Assembly (NCBI RefSeq): GCF_025964975.1
Contig: NZ_JAOPXV010000103.1
Coordinates: forward strand, 1 to 49,768
Length of the DNA: 49,768 nt
DNA from: Nocardioides sp.
GTDB lineage: Bacteria > Actinomycetota > Actinomycetes > Propionibacteriales > Nocardioidaceae
Reading direction: 5' to 3'
Below, in pieces: positions 38,436 through 47,655 of the stretch; the stretch's first letter is position 1, and every line of letters starts with the position of its first letter. A model generated the notes under the pieces. It did no database searches. It saw nothing but the letters and a program-made list of their open reading frames with translations, and was not told the DNA's origin. Position numbers and translations under genes: made by a program.

Positions 38436-39955
38436 GTGCTGCGGAGACCCCGTGGCTCCGGCTCTCGCCGCGCAACCTGCTCATCGACCCGGTCAAGGTG
38501 CTGGGTCAGTTCGCCTTCCCCGCCGTGGTGACCCTCGTCGGCATCAGCCAGGGCGATGGCGGTATGCCGTGGTGGGCGCTGCCCTTCGTGGTCGCGGGGG
38601 CGGTGGTGGTCGGCGTCCTCCCCTGGCTCACGACCTTCTACCGGACCACCGACACCCAGTTCCAGATCCGCACCGGTCTGCTCAACAAGAAGATGAAGAC
38701 CGCTCCGCTGGACCGGGTCCGCAGCGTGGACCTGGAGGCCTCCCTGCTGCAACGCCTGGTCGGCCTGTCCAAGGTGCAGATCGGCACGGGCGTCGACGAC
38801 GACCGGATCACGCTGAACTCGGTCTCGCGCGCTGACGCCGACAGCCTCCGCGCGTTCCTGCTCGCCCGACGGGCCGCGGCAGTGGCCGCGTCCGCGACGC
38901 CGGCCACCTCGGGAATGGAGATGAGGCCGCCCCCGGTGGGCGAGCCGGCCGTCGGGCAGGCTGCGGACCGTACCGTCGAAGCGCCCCGGGTGCTGGCCCA
39001 GATCGACTGGTCCTGGCTGCGGTTCGCGCCGTTCAGTCTCGCCCGCCTGGTCGTCCTGGCCGCGGCCGTCGGTGCCCTCTCGCAGTTCGGCGACGAGCTG
39101 CCGGTGGCCGACGTGGCGGAGTCAGCCTGGTCATGGGTGCGGCAGTTCGCGCTCGCCGTCGTGATCGCTGGACTCATCATCGGCGGGCTCACGAGCTGGG
39201 TGATGATCGCGGTGAGCGGCTATGTCGTGCAGTGGTGGGACATGCGGCTGACCCGTGAGGCCGGGTCGCTCCACCTCACGGCAGGCCTCTTCACCACCCG
39301 GTCCATCAGCGTGGAGGAACAGCGCGTCCGCGGGGTCGAGATGAAGGAGCCCGTGCTGCTGCGGCTGGTCGGCGGAGCGGAGCTCTCCACCCTGGCCACC
39401 GGCGTGGGCTCCGGCGGTGTGACCGCCGTGCTGCCCCCGTGTCCGCAGGCAGTGGCCCGCTCGGTCGGGGCGGACGTCCTCGGGAGCAGTACGGCGATGA
39501 GCCTGCAGCTGACGCGGCACGGCCCGGCTGCGCGTCGGCGCTCCTGGACCAAGAACCTCTTGTCCACCGGCATCGTGCTGGCGGGGACGCTGCTCCTGAT
39601 GATCTGGGTCGACCTTCCGTGGTGGATGCCCGCCCTCGTGGCCGTCCTCGGGTTCTGCCTGTCCGCGGTGGTGGCCGAGGTGTCCTACCGCCATCTCGGG
39701 CACGGCACCACCGACGAGCACCTCGTCATGGGGAGCGGCGAGGTGGCGCGCGTGCGCACCGTGCTCGAGCACGACGGCATCATCGGCTGGGTGCTGCACC
39801 AGTCGTGGTTCCAGCGACGGCTGCAGCTCGCCACCCTCGTCGCCACCACGGCTGCCGGCGCCGAGCGGGTGGTGGCACGTGACATTCCGCTGTCCGCCGC
39901 CATCCGACTGGCGGACCGCTGCACGCCCGGGGTGCTGAGCCACTGGCTGGCCTGA
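38432..39955 (+). CDS. bacterial PH-domain membrane protein, YdbT-like
   Basis: A 507-residue protein with three bPH2 domains separated by pairs of membrane helices. The first (TDTQFQIRTGLLNKKMKTAPLDRVRSVDLEASLLQRLVGLSKVQIGTG), second (REAGSLHLTAGLFTTRSISVEEQRVRGVEMKEPVLLRLVGGAELSTLATG) and third (DEHLVMGSGEVARVRTVLEHDGIIGWVLHQSWFQRRLQLATLVATT) repeats are clear. The GTG start overlaps the upstream stop by 4 nt, while the longer track ORF is out-of-frame reading of the upstream gene. Function in the cell is unknown. Confidence 0.82.
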   Translation: MSAAETPWLRLSPRNLLIDPVKVLGQFAFPAVVTLVGISQGDGGMPWWALPFVVAGAVVVGVLPWLTTFYRTTDTQFQIRTGLLNKKMKTAPLDRVRSVDLEASLLQRLVGLSKVQIGTGVDDDRITLNSVSRADADSLRAFLLARRAAAVAASATPATSGMEMRPPPVGEPAVGQAADRTVEAPRVLAQIDWSWLRFAPFSLARLVVLAAAVGALSQFGDELPVADVAESAWSWVRQFALAVVIAGLIIGGLTSWVMIAVSGYVVQWWDMRLTREAGSLHLTAGLFTTRSISVEEQRVRGVEMKEPVLLRLVGGAELSTLATGVGSGGVTAVLPPCPQAVARSVGADVLGSSTAMSLQLTRHGPAARRRSWTKNLLSTGIVLAGTLLLMIWVDLPWWMPALVAVLGFCLSAVVAEVSYRHLGHGTTDEHLVMGSGEVARVRTVLEHDGIIGWVLHQSWFQRRLQLATLVATTAAGAERVVARDIPLSAAIRLADRCTPGVLSHWLA

Positions 39956-39998
39956 CGGCCGGATCGTGGCCAGTTCGGGCACGGAACGCACGTCCTCC

Positions 39999-40004
39999 TA
40001 GGGT
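39999..40004 (+). promoter_or_regulatory. -10 box of xth, leaderless type
   Basis: TAGGGT lies 6 nt before the GTG at 40011; a GAGGAG sequence also sits there, so a Shine-Dalgarno start remains possible. Confidence 0.35.
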
Positions 40005-40010
40005 GAGGAG

Positions 40011-40790
40011 GTGCGCATCGCGACCTGGAACGTCAACTCCCTCCGCTCCCGCATCGACCGCGTCGAGGCGCTGCTCGACCGCCACGAGATCGACGTCCTG
40101 GCCCTGCAGGAAACCAAGGCGCGCGCCGACCAGCTGCCGTTGATGGGCCTGGAGGCACGCGGCTACGAGGTCGCCGTCGCCGGCTCCAACCAGTGGAACG
40201 GCGTGGCCCTGATCTCACGCGTCGGCCTCGATGACGTCACCGTGGGCTTCGACGGCATGCCTGAGTACGGCGATCCGTCGATCGCCGAGGCGCGTGCCAT
40301 CGGCGCGACCGTCGGCGACATACGCGTCTGGTCCCTCTACGTGCCGAACGGACGCAAGCCCGACGACCCCCACTACCTCTACAAGATCGACTGGCTCGCC
40401 CGTCTCCGGGCCACTGCCAGCGGGTGGGTCGACACCCAGACCGCCCTGGTCGGCGACTGGAACATCTGTCCCACGGACGACGACGTCTTCGACGTCAAGC
40501 AGTTCGCCACGTCCACCCACGTCACGCCGCCAGAACGGGCGGCGTTCCAGGGTTTCCTCGACGACGGCTGGGTCGAGACGACGCGGGCGCACGCGCCGGG
40601 CTACACCTACTGGGACTACTACCGGCAGCGCTTCGAGCGTGACCGGGGACTCAAGATCGACTTCGTCGTCGCCACTCCCGCCCTCGCTGCCCGAGTGACC
40701 GGCGCGTTCATCGATCGCGACGAGCGGGACCCGGCGCAGGGCACCGGGTCTCCGTCGGACCACGCGCCGGTGATCGTCGACCTCATGTGA
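40011..40790 (+). CDS. xth: exodeoxyribonuclease III (AP endonuclease)
   Basis: A 259-residue enzyme of the EEP/AP-endonuclease family used in base excision repair: it cuts 5' to abasic sites and removes 3' blocks. Hallmarks are MRIATWNVNSLRSR, LALQETKA with the metal glutamate, SLYVPNGR, LVGDWNICPTDDD, and the terminal LKIDFVVATPAL and SDHAPVIVDL with the catalytic histidine. Length is normal. It converges with the MFS gene and the two stops overlap by a few bases. Confidence 0.93.
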   Translation: MRIATWNVNSLRSRIDRVEALLDRHEIDVLALQETKARADQLPLMGLEARGYEVAVAGSNQWNGVALISRVGLDDVTVGFDGMPEYGDPSIAEARAIGATVGDIRVWSLYVPNGRKPDDPHYLYKIDWLARLRATASGWVDTQTALVGDWNICPTDDDVFDVKQFATSTHVTPPERAAFQGFLDDGWVETTRAHAPGYTYWDYYRQRFERDRGLKIDFVVATPALAARVTGAFIDRDERDPAQGTGSPSDHAPVIVDLM

Positions 40791-41949
40791 CCGGCTGCGG
40801 CGTCTTGCGGATCGCCCAGGACATGGCGGCCGCGATCGCGCAAAGCCCGGCAGCGCTGTAGAACGCCGGGTCGTACCCGCCGGTCACGTCGCGTACGACG
40901 CCCGCCGCGGTTGCTGCGACCGCTGCCCCGATCTGGTGGCTCGCGAACACCCAGCCGAAGACGATCGGGCCGACACCGGGACCGAAGCGATCGCGGCACA
41001 GCGCAACCGTCGGCGGCACGGTCGCCACCCAGTCGAGGCCGTAGACGATGATGAAGACCCACATCGTCGGCGCGACGTGCGGCGACATCAGTGCTGGGAG
41101 CGTCATCAGTCCGACACCGCGCAGGACGTAGTAGCCCACCAGCAGCCGCGGGTCGACCTCGTCGGTGAGCCAGCCGGACGCGATGGTGCCGACCACGTCG
41201 AAAATCCCGACCACGGCGAGCAGCGAGGCGGCCGTCGTGGGCGGCATCCCGTGATCGTGCGCCGCCGGCACGAAGTGCGTGGCGATCAGGCCGTTGGTGG
41301 TCATGCCGCAGATCGCGAAGCCTCCGGACAGCAGCCAGAACGTACGGCTCCGCGACGCGTCGCGCAACACCGCCAGAGCACGGCCGGCGCTCGACCCGGC
41401 CTGCTGGTGGGGCGGCGGTCCCGGATCGGCTTCGGTGGCTCCGTAGGCACGCAGGCCGATGTCAGCAGGGTGGTTGCGGAGCAGGACCAGCGGGATGACG
41501 GCCACTGCCGCCCCGGCGGCCAGCAGCGCCGCCGTACGCCATCCGTGCTCGGTTGCGAGCCACGCCACCACGGGCAGGAAGATCAGTAGTCCGGTGGCGT
41601 TGCCGGCCGTGAGGATGCCGCTGACCAGGCCCCGGCGGGCGACGAACCAGCGGCTCGTGATCGTGGCCACGAAGGCCATCGACATCGACCCGGTCCCGAG
41701 CCCGACCAGCAGCCCCCAGCACAGGATGAGCTGCCAGGGCTCGGTCATGAACACCGTGAGACCGCTGCCGACCGCGACCATGACCAGCGCGAACGTCACG
41801 ACCGGGCGGACGCCGAAGCGATCCATCAGGGCAGCGGCGCAGGGCAACATCACCCCGACGAGCATCAGGTTGAGCGAGACGGCCGAGCCGATCAGCCCGT
41901 GCGACCAGCCGAACTCCTCGTGAAGCGGCTCGATGAGCACGCCGGGCAC
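40783..41949 (-). CDS. MFS transporter lacking its first membrane helix, probably inactive
   Basis: A 388-residue protein of the monocarboxylate-porter-like MFS group, with eleven hydrophobic segments. It opens with PGVLIEPLHEEFGWSHGLIGSAVSLNLMLVGVMLPCAAALMDRFGVRPVV, which in homologues follows the first helix. An in-frame stop lies 6 codons upstream of the GTG, so no helix 1 can be encoded. The divergent gene, a GlxA relative, is broken at the same point, which suggests one deletion across the shared promoter. The track start is given, but the protein is likely non-functional. Confidence 0.7.
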   Translation of the reverse strand: MPGVLIEPLHEEFGWSHGLIGSAVSLNLMLVGVMLPCAAALMDRFGVRPVVTFALVMVAVGSGLTVFMTEPWQLILCWGLLVGLGTGSMSMAFVATITSRWFVARRGLVSGILTAGNATGLLIFLPVVAWLATEHGWRTAALLAAGAAVAVIPLVLLRNHPADIGLRAYGATEADPGPPPHQQAGSSAGRALAVLRDASRSRTFWLLSGGFAICGMTTNGLIATHFVPAAHDHGMPPTTAASLLAVVGIFDVVGTIASGWLTDEVDPRLLVGYYVLRGVGLMTLPALMSPHVAPTMWVFIIVYGLDWVATVPPTVALCRDRFGPGVGPIVFGWVFASHQIGAAVAATAAGVVRDVTGGYDPAFYSAAGLCAIAAAMSWAIRKTPQPVT

Positions 41950-41951
41950 TG

Positions 41952-42670
41952 GCGCTGCCGCCCGTCATCGGCTACGACCTGACCATCCCGCCCCAGGTCT
42001 TCTGCGAGGCCTCGACCCGGAGGGCCACCCGCTCTACGACATCCAGGTCGTCAGCATGGACGGGGGTCCGGTTGCCACGTCCCGGGGATATGCGATCGTC
42101 CCGTCGGCGGGGCCACAGGCGTTGACCACGGCACAGACCGTCATCGTCCCCGGCACCCGGGTCCCCGGTCCCCGCAGTGCGGGCACGCTGCCCGACGACG
42201 TGCGCGCCGCACTCGCCTCCGTGCCCGCGGACGCCCGGTGGGTGTCGATCTGCACCGGTGCCTTCGTACTGGCCGCAGCAGGGATCCTCGAAGGCCATCG
42301 CGCCACCACCCACTGAAGTACGCCGACGACTTCCGCCGCCTCTTTCCCGACGCAGCGCTCGACGAGGACGTTCTGTTCACCGACGACGGACGGGTCCTGA
42401 CGTCCGCCGGCCTGAGTGCCGGGATCGACCTGTGCCTGCACATCGTGCGCAGCGACCACGGTGCGGCGGTGGCCAACACTGTCGCGGGCCACATGGTCGT
42501 GGCGCCGTGGCGCGACGGCGGCCAGGCCCAGTTCATCGAGCGTCACGTCGGGGACGGCCGCGTCACTGCGCCAGCACCTGCGCGCGAGCGTCGGCGTGTC
42601 ACCCTCGACCTATCGGCGCACGTTCCGCGGCACCCACCTCGAACGGGTCTCCGTCCCGACGTCCCCCTGA
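41952..42670 (+). pseudogene. GlxA-family regulator, degenerate
   Basis: Pieces of a DJ-1/AraC regulator occur in order in different frames: ALPPVIGYDLTIPPQVF, a shift near 42005, DPEGHPLYDIQVVSMDGGPVATSRGYAIVPSAG...WVSICTGAFVLAAAGILEGHRATTH, a shift at 42314 (TGAAG where TGGAAG is expected), KYADDFRRLFPDAALDEDVLFTDDGRVLTSAGLSAGIDLCLHIVRSDHGAAVANTVAGHMVVAPWRDGGQAQFIERHV, then a deletion of most of the AraC domain, ending ASLRQHLRASVGVSPSTYRRTFRG. The N-terminal start is also missing. Confidence 0.85.
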
Positions 42671-42699
42671 GTGTCGGTGGCGTCCGCCACAGTGGAGGC

Positions 42700-43938
42700 A
42701 TGGACACCGGCACCCTCCTCCCTCTGCTGCTGACACTGCTAGTCGGCGTCGGCCTCGGCACGCTCATCGGGATGCTGTGGGCCCGCTCCCGCGGGGTCGA
42801 GGCGCCGCCCCTCATCGCCGCCCTCGAGCAGCGGGCGGCCGACGATGCCGTGGTGCGCGACGGCCTCGACCGCCTGCAGGACCAGCTCAGTGACCTGTCC
42901 CACGACCGGGTCGCCTGGCAGGCCCAGCTCCACCAACAGGTGGCCGACATGCGTCTCTCGGCCGAGGGCCTGCGCCGCGAGACCTCCACCCTGGCCACCG
43001 CCCTGCGCAAGCCTCAGGTCCGCGGCCAGTGGGGCGAGCTCCACCTGCGCCGCACCGTCGAGCTCGCCGGCCTTGTCGACCACTGCGACTTCGCCGAGCA
43101 GGTTCGTTTCGAGGACGGCCGTCTGCGACCGGACCTCGTGGTCACCCTGGCCGGAGGACGCACAATCGCTGTCGACGCCAAGGCGCCGCTCGCTGCGTTC
43201 CTCGACGCCGCAGGCACCGACGATCCTGCCGAGCACGACCGCGCCCTCCAGCGCCTCGGCGAGCACGTCCGCAAGCACGTCAACGACCTCGGCTCGCGCC
43301 GCTACTGGGAGGCCATGCCGCAGACACCGGAGTTCGTCGTGCTCTTCGTCCCCAGCGAGACGATTCTCCAGGCAGCGCTGCAGGCCGTCCCCGACCTCGT
43401 CGAGCAGGCCGCTGCGAAGAACGTCGTCCTGGCCACGCCGTCGACGTTGATCGCGCTGCTGCGCACCGTCGCTCAGGGGTGGCAGCACGAGGTCCTCAAC
43501 GCCCAGGCGCAGCAGGTGCAGCGGCTCGGCCAGGAGCTCCACAGCCGGCTGGGGTCCATGGCCACCCACCTCGACCGGGTGGGCCGGGCACTGGGGGCGG
43601 CTGTTGCGGCGTACAACGCCGGCGTCGGGTCCTTGGAGGGTCGGGTTCTGGTGACGGCACGACGGTTCTCGGACCTCGGGGTCACCGCGGACGACCTGCC
43701 GGCCCCGCGACAGGTCGAGGCGGCTCCGCGCCGCCTGAGTGCACCGGAATTCGGGGCAGACGACGTGTCGGCGGGTGTTCTCCACACTGACGACCTCCAC
43801 ACTGACGACCTGGACCGGGATGACTTCGAGGTGGACGACTTCGAGGCGCTGGGTGAGGTGGCGAGACCAGGCATCGCCGACGCCATGTTGTTCAACAGCG
43901 CACCCGAGGCCGACGGACCGAGGATCCGCCGTGCCTGA
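42700..43938 (+). CDS. rmuC: DNA recombination protein RmuC homologue
   Basis: A 412-residue protein. One N-terminal membrane helix (LLPLLLTLLVGVGLGTLIGMLWA) is followed by a coiled-coil part (residues about 30-110) and the RmuC nuclease-like core (RGQWGELHLRRTVELAGLVDHCDFAEQ, RPDLVVTLAGGRTIAVDAKAPLAAF, GSRRYWEAMPQTPEFVVLFVPSE). The DAKAPL segment matches the restriction-endonuclease-like fold. The tail is acidic and contains a tandem HTDDLHTDDL. GGAGG is only 1 nt from the ATG, so the start is not certain, but no better in-frame start is seen. Confidence 0.85.
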   Translation: MDTGTLLPLLLTLLVGVGLGTLIGMLWARSRGVEAPPLIAALEQRAADDAVVRDGLDRLQDQLSDLSHDRVAWQAQLHQQVADMRLSAEGLRRETSTLATALRKPQVRGQWGELHLRRTVELAGLVDHCDFAEQVRFEDGRLRPDLVVTLAGGRTIAVDAKAPLAAFLDAAGTDDPAEHDRALQRLGEHVRKHVNDLGSRRYWEAMPQTPEFVVLFVPSETILQAALQAVPDLVEQAAAKNVVLATPSTLIALLRTVAQGWQHEVLNAQAQQVQRLGQELHSRLGSMATHLDRVGRALGAAVAAYNAGVGSLEGRVLVTARRFSDLGVTADDLPAPRQVEAAPRRLSAPEFGADDVSAGVLHTDDLHTDDLDRDDFEVDDFEALGEVARPGIADAMLFNSAPEADGPRIRRA

Positions 43939-44001
43939 GGCCGGGGCACGGACCGTTGCCTCCCCGCGGCGCGGCGCCGATGAGCCACGAGTTCCCGGTC
44001 C

Positions 44002-44007
44002 TACGTT
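44002..44007 (+). promoter_or_regulatory. -10 box of DUF6542 gene, leaderless type
   Basis: TACGTT lies 7 nt before the GTG at 44015. Confidence 0.4.
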
Positions 44008-44014
44008 GTTGCCC

Positions 44015-44428
44015 GTGAGCCAGACCGGATCCGTGTGGACCGAGGGTCTCGAGCCCGGCCGCCAAGCGGTCGCGCTGGGAATCGCCGTCGCCCTGACGAT
44101 CGTGGCCGTCAACGTGACCCTCGTCGGCGAGCTGAGCTTCTTCTTCGACCTGTGCTTCATCGTGCTCTGCCTCGGGCTCGCGCTGGTCGTCAAACCGCAC
44201 GACTTCTTCACCGTCGGGGTGCTGCCCCCGTTGATGATGCTGGCCGTCGTCACCCTGCTGGGTGCCGTCGCCCCTGAGACCGTCGCCGACAAGGGGGACG
44301 GGATCGTGCAGGCCGTCGTCTCCGGTCTGGCTCACCACAGCGGCGCCCTGGTCGCCGGCTACGCGCTGTGCCTCGGCACGCTGGCGCTGCGCCAACGCAC
44401 GCGCCGCCGTGACGCTGCGCGCGTCTGA
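44015..44428 (+). CDS. DUF6542-like small membrane protein
   Basis: A 137-residue protein with about four hydrophobic segments (AVALGIAVALTIVAVNVTLVG, LSFFFDLCFIVLCLGLALVV, FFTVGVLPPLMMLAVVTLLGAVAP, LVAGYALCLGTLALRQR). Proteins of this kind sit next to ispH, xseA and ychF in actinobacteria, as here. The GTG at 44015 is preferred because of the -10 box; an alternative GTG at 43931 overlapping the rmuC stop would add 28 residues. Function unknown. Confidence 0.7.
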   Translation: MSQTGSVWTEGLEPGRQAVALGIAVALTIVAVNVTLVGELSFFFDLCFIVLCLGLALVVKPHDFFTVGVLPPLMMLAVVTLLGAVAPETVADKGDGIVQAVVSGLAHHSGALVAGYALCLGTLALRQRTRRRDAARV

Positions 44429-44457
44429 GTCCGGACCCGCTCGAGGCGGATGCCGGA

Positions 44458-45081
44458 TCAGGCCTCGAAGCGCTCCACGTCGCCCGCGCCGCGGCGGACG
44501 ACCTCGGGATCCGCACCCGACCAGTCGATGACCGACGTCGGCTGGGCGGGCGTCTCCCCCGCCTCGATCACGATCTCGACGACATGGTCGAGCTCTTCCT
44601 TGATCTCCCAGCCCATCGTGCGCGCCTCATCCTCGCCCGGGAGGATCAAGGTGCTGGTGAGGATCGGCTCGCCGAGCTCCTCGAGGATCGCGCAGACGAG
44701 CGCGTGGTCCGGGATCCGGACGCCCACCGTTCGCTTCTTCGGGTGCATGAGCCGCTTCGGCACCTCCCCGGTCGCCGGCAGGATGAACGTGTATGGCCCC
44801 GGGGTGACCGCCTTGATGGCCCGGAACGCGGCGTTGTCGACGTGCACGAAGTGTCCGAGCTGGGCGAAGTCCTTGCACATCAAGGTGAAGTGATGACGCT
44901 CGTCGAGCCCGCGGATCGCCAGGATCCGGTCGCGCCCGTCGCGGTTGCCGAGCTGTGCCCCCAGGGCGTAGCCGGAGTCGGTCGGGTAGGCGATCAGGGC
45001 ATCGCCTCGCAACGCATCAACGACCTGAGCGACCAATCGGGGCTGAGGGTTCTCAGGGTGGATGTCGAGATAACGCGCCAT
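44458..45081 (-). CDS. YciO/YrdC/Sua5-domain protein
   Basis: A 207-residue YrdC-fold protein. The ALIAYPTDSGYALGAQLGNRDGRDRILAIRGLDERHHFTLMCKDFAQLGHFVHV and PGPYTFILPATGEVPKRLMHPKKRTVGVRIPDH segments are those of the family that makes threonylcarbamoyl-adenylate for tRNA t6A37. The HHFTLMCKD and MHPKKRTVG variants and the length match the YciO subgroup, whose activity is weaker and less clear than that of TsaC/Sua5. It lies 8 nt behind ispH on the same strand. Confidence 0.83.
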   Translation of the reverse strand: MARYLDIHPENPQPRLVAQVVDALRGDALIAYPTDSGYALGAQLGNRDGRDRILAIRGLDERHHFTLMCKDFAQLGHFVHVDNAAFRAIKAVTPGPYTFILPATGEVPKRLMHPKKRTVGVRIPDHALVCAILEELGEPILTSTLILPGEDEARTMGWEIKEELDHVVEIVIEAGETPAQPTSVIDWSGADPEVVRRGAGDVERFEA

Positions 45082-45089
45082 CGGGACGC

Positions 45090-46088
45090 TCAGCCGTTCT
45101 GGGCAGCGCGCATGTCACGGCGCAGCTCAGGAGGCAGCGCAAAGATGAGGGATTCCTCTGCGGAGTGGACAGCACGCGCAGCGGGATAGCCACGCTCGGT
45201 GAGGAAGGCCAGGACACCGTCGACGAGGTTCTCGGGCACCGAGGCTCCCGACGTCACCGACACGTTGGAGACCCCGTCCAGCCAGGACTCATCGATCTCG
45301 GTGTAGTCGTCGACGAGGTAGGAAGCCTTGGCGCCCGTCTCGAGAGCGACCTCGACCAGGCGGACCGAGTTGGACGAGTTGCGCGAGCCGACGACGATCA
45401 CGAGGTCCGCGTTGGGCGAGATCTCCTTGACCGCGAGCTGACGGTTCTGGGTGGCGTAGCAGATGTCGTCGCTGGGCGGGTCGAGCAGCAGCGGGAACTT
45501 CTCCCGGATCGCGGCCACCGTCTCCAGGGTCTCGTCGACCGACAGGGTGGTCTGCGAGAGCCAGGCGACCTTGGCCGGGTCGCGGACGACGATGCCGGCG
45601 ACGTCAGCCGGGCTCTGGACGAGCTGGATGTGGTCCGGCGCCTCACCGGCGGTGCCCTCGACCTCCTCGTGGCCCTCGTGGCCGATGAGGAGGATGTCGT
45701 AATCGTCGCTGGCGAAGCGCTTCGCCTCGTGGTGCACCTTGGTGACCAACGGGCAGGTCGCGTCGATGGTCTTCAGACCCCGCTCAGCCGCTTCGGCATG
45801 GACCGCGGGCGAGACGCCGTGGGCCGAGAACACGACGGTCTGCCCCACGGGGACCTCGTCGAGCTCCTCCACGAAGATGGCGCCGCGGGACTCCAGGTCG
45901 GCCACCACGTGCTTGTTGTGGACGATCTGCTTGCGGACGTAGACCGGTGAGCCGTAGAGGTCGAGCGCCTTCTCCACCGTGATGACCGCCCGGTCGACGC
46001 CGGCGCAGTAGCCGCGGGGCGCTGCGAGCAGCACTTCACGCGCGGCGGCCGGGTCGAGGACGGGCGGCAGGCCCAGGTCGGTCGTCAT
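45090..46088 (-). CDS. ispH: 4-hydroxy-3-methylbut-2-enyl diphosphate reductase
   Basis: A 332-residue iron-sulphur enzyme for the last step of the MEP pathway, forming IPP and DMAPP from HMBPP. The three cluster cysteines are in [24 protein letters not shown] and [22 protein letters not shown] and [16 protein letters not shown] with the conserved T/S residues are present. The ATG at 46088 follows TAGACT by 6 nt. The neighbourhood ispH, xseA, xseB, DUF6542 and ychF is a conserved actinobacterial block. Confidence 0.94.
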   Translation of the reverse strand: MTTDLGLPPVLDPAAAREVLLAAPRGYCAGVDRAVITVEKALDLYGSPVYVRKQIVHNKHVVADLESRGAIFVEELDEVPVGQTVVFSAHGVSPAVHAEAAERGLKTIDATCPLVTKVHHEAKRFASDDYDILLIGHEGHEEVEGTAGEAPDHIQLVQSPADVAGIVVRDPAKVAWLSQTTLSVDETLETVAAIREKFPLLLDPPSDDICYATQNRQLAVKEISPNADLVIVVGSRNSSNSVRLVEVALETGAKASYLVDDYTEIDESWLDGVSNVSVTSGASVPENLVDGVLAFLTERGYPAARAVHSAEESLIFALPPELRRDMRAAQNG

Positions 46089-46094
46089 GGGCCG

Positions 46095-46100
46095 AGTCTA
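46095..46100 (-). promoter_or_regulatory. -10 box of ispH, leaderless type
   Basis: On the minus strand TAGACT lies 6 nt before the ispH ATG. Confidence 0.5.
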
Positions 46101-46139
46101 GAAGGCGGGCGGCTGATCGGCGATGTCGGCGCCGTCCCC

Positions 46140-46145
46140 TACTCT
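46140..46145 (+). promoter_or_regulatory. -10 box of xseA, leaderless type
   Basis: TACTCT lies 7 nt before the GTG at 46153 and supports that start. Confidence 0.45.
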
Positions 46146-46152
46146 CGCCTGC

Positions 46153-47421
46153 GTGCCCTCCCTGCGCGACGCGACCCCGGAGTCCCCTGCGCCCGTCCGC
46201 GCCGTGGCCAACGCGGTGAGCCAGTGGATCGACCGGCTGGGCGGCGTCTGGGTCGAGGGTCAGCTCGCCCAGATCAGCCGACGGCCAGGGATCAACACCG
46301 TCTTCATGACCATGCGCGACACGCATGCCGACATCTCGATGCCGCTGACGTGCCCGCGCACCTTGTTCGACTCGCTCAACCCACCGCTGGTCGAGGGCGC
46401 GAGCGTGGTCGTCCACGCGCGACCTTCTTACTACGCCAATCGCGGCACCTTCTCCCTGCACGCCCGGGAGATCCGCATGGTCGGTCTGGGCGAGCTCCTG
46501 GCGCGGATCGAGCGTCGGCGCCAGCTCCTGGCCGCCGAGGGCCTCTTCGCGCCGGAGCTCAAGCGCGGCCTGCCCTTCCTGCCCGGACGGGTCGGCCTGG
46601 TCACCGCTCCCAACAGCGCTGCGGAGCGCGACGTGCTCGACAACGCGCGCCGGCGCTGGGCCGCTGTCGAGTTCGAGGTGGCATACGCAGCCATGCAGGG
46701 CACCCGCTGCGCCGCCGAGGTGATGGAGGCGCTGGACAAGCTGGATCGTCACCCGGACGTCGACGTGATCGTGATCGCACGTGGGGGTGGATCGGTCGAA
46801 GACCTGTTGCCGTTCTCCGACGAGGCGTTGATCAGGGCCGTCCACCGGGCGCGCACCCCGGTGGTGTCGGCCATCGGGCACGAGCCGGACTCGCCCCTGC
46901 TCGACCTGGTCGCCGACGTCCGCGCCTCGACGCCGACCGACGCGGCCAAGCTGGTCGTCCCCGACATGGCCGAGGAGCTGCGCGGAGTCATCTGGGCGCG
47001 CGACCGGTTGCGCCAGGTCGTCGGCCAGCTCGTCGAGCGTGAGCAACGCGGGCTCGACGACCTCCGCGGACGGCCCGTCATGCGCGATCCGCGCACCATC
47101 CTGGACGTCCGCTCCGACGAGGTGACCGAGCTGCGCGAGCGCGCCCGCCGCCACCTCGCGCACCGCCTCGACCGGGCGGCTGACGACATCGGGCACCACC
47201 GGGCGCGAGCACAGTCCCTCTCGCCCCTCGCGACACTGCAGCGCGGATACGCCGTGGTCCAAGACGCCGACGGTCACGTCGTGACCAGCGTCGACGAGGT
47301 TTTGGCCAAGCAGAAGCTCAGCATCCGTGTCGTGGACGGCCGCATCGCGGCCACGGCCAGCAGCACCGAAGCGATCAGCCCACCCACACCTGCCGATCAG
47401 AAGGAGACCGGAGATGAGTGA
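46153..47421 (+). CDS. xseA: exodeoxyribonuclease VII large subunit
   Basis: A 422-residue nuclease subunit that degrades single-stranded DNA with XseB. It has an N-terminal OB fold ([42 protein letters not shown]), the central catalytic region ([94 protein letters not shown]) and a helical tail with [19 protein letters not shown] use GTG 46153, 10 codons inside the track ORF, because of the -10 box. xseB overlaps the end by 8 nt. Confidence 0.94.
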   Translation: MPSLRDATPESPAPVRAVANAVSQWIDRLGGVWVEGQLAQISRRPGINTVFMTMRDTHADISMPLTCPRTLFDSLNPPLVEGASVVVHARPSYYANRGTFSLHAREIRMVGLGELLARIERRRQLLAAEGLFAPELKRGLPFLPGRVGLVTAPNSAAERDVLDNARRRWAAVEFEVAYAAMQGTRCAAEVMEALDKLDRHPDVDVIVIARGGGSVEDLLPFSDEALIRAVHRARTPVVSAIGHEPDSPLLDLVADVRASTPTDAAKLVVPDMAEELRGVIWARDRLRQVVGQLVEREQRGLDDLRGRPVMRDPRTILDVRSDEVTELRERARRHLAHRLDRAADDIGHHRARAQSLSPLATLQRGYAVVQDADGHVVTSVDEVLAKQKLSIRVVDGRIAATASSTEAISPPTPADQKETGDE

Positions 47422-47617
47422 CGACAACCCGTCCTACGAGGCGGCCCGCGAGGAGCTCATCGAGGTCGTGCGCACCCTCGAAGCAGGCGGCACCGGCCTC
47501 GAGGAGTCGTTGGCGCTGTGGGAGCGCGGGGAGAAGCTCGCCACGACGTGCCAGCAGTGGCTCGACGGTGCCCGCGCACGACTCGACGCGGCGAGGTCCG
47601 ACGACGACCCCGAGTGA
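47414..47617 (+). CDS. xseB: exodeoxyribonuclease VII small subunit
   Basis: A 67-residue helical hairpin protein, [102 protein letters not shown] is the XseB signature. A GGAG site lies a few nt before the ATG, which overlaps the xseA end by 8 nt. It wraps the large subunit's coiled coil to form active exonuclease VII. Confidence 0.93.
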   Translation: MSDDNPSYEAAREELIEVVRTLEAGGTGLEESLALWERGEKLATTCQQWLDGARARLDAARSDDDPE

Positions 47618-47655
47618 GGCGCCATAGTGAGCGCCCCACGACGGGGAGAGAATTG

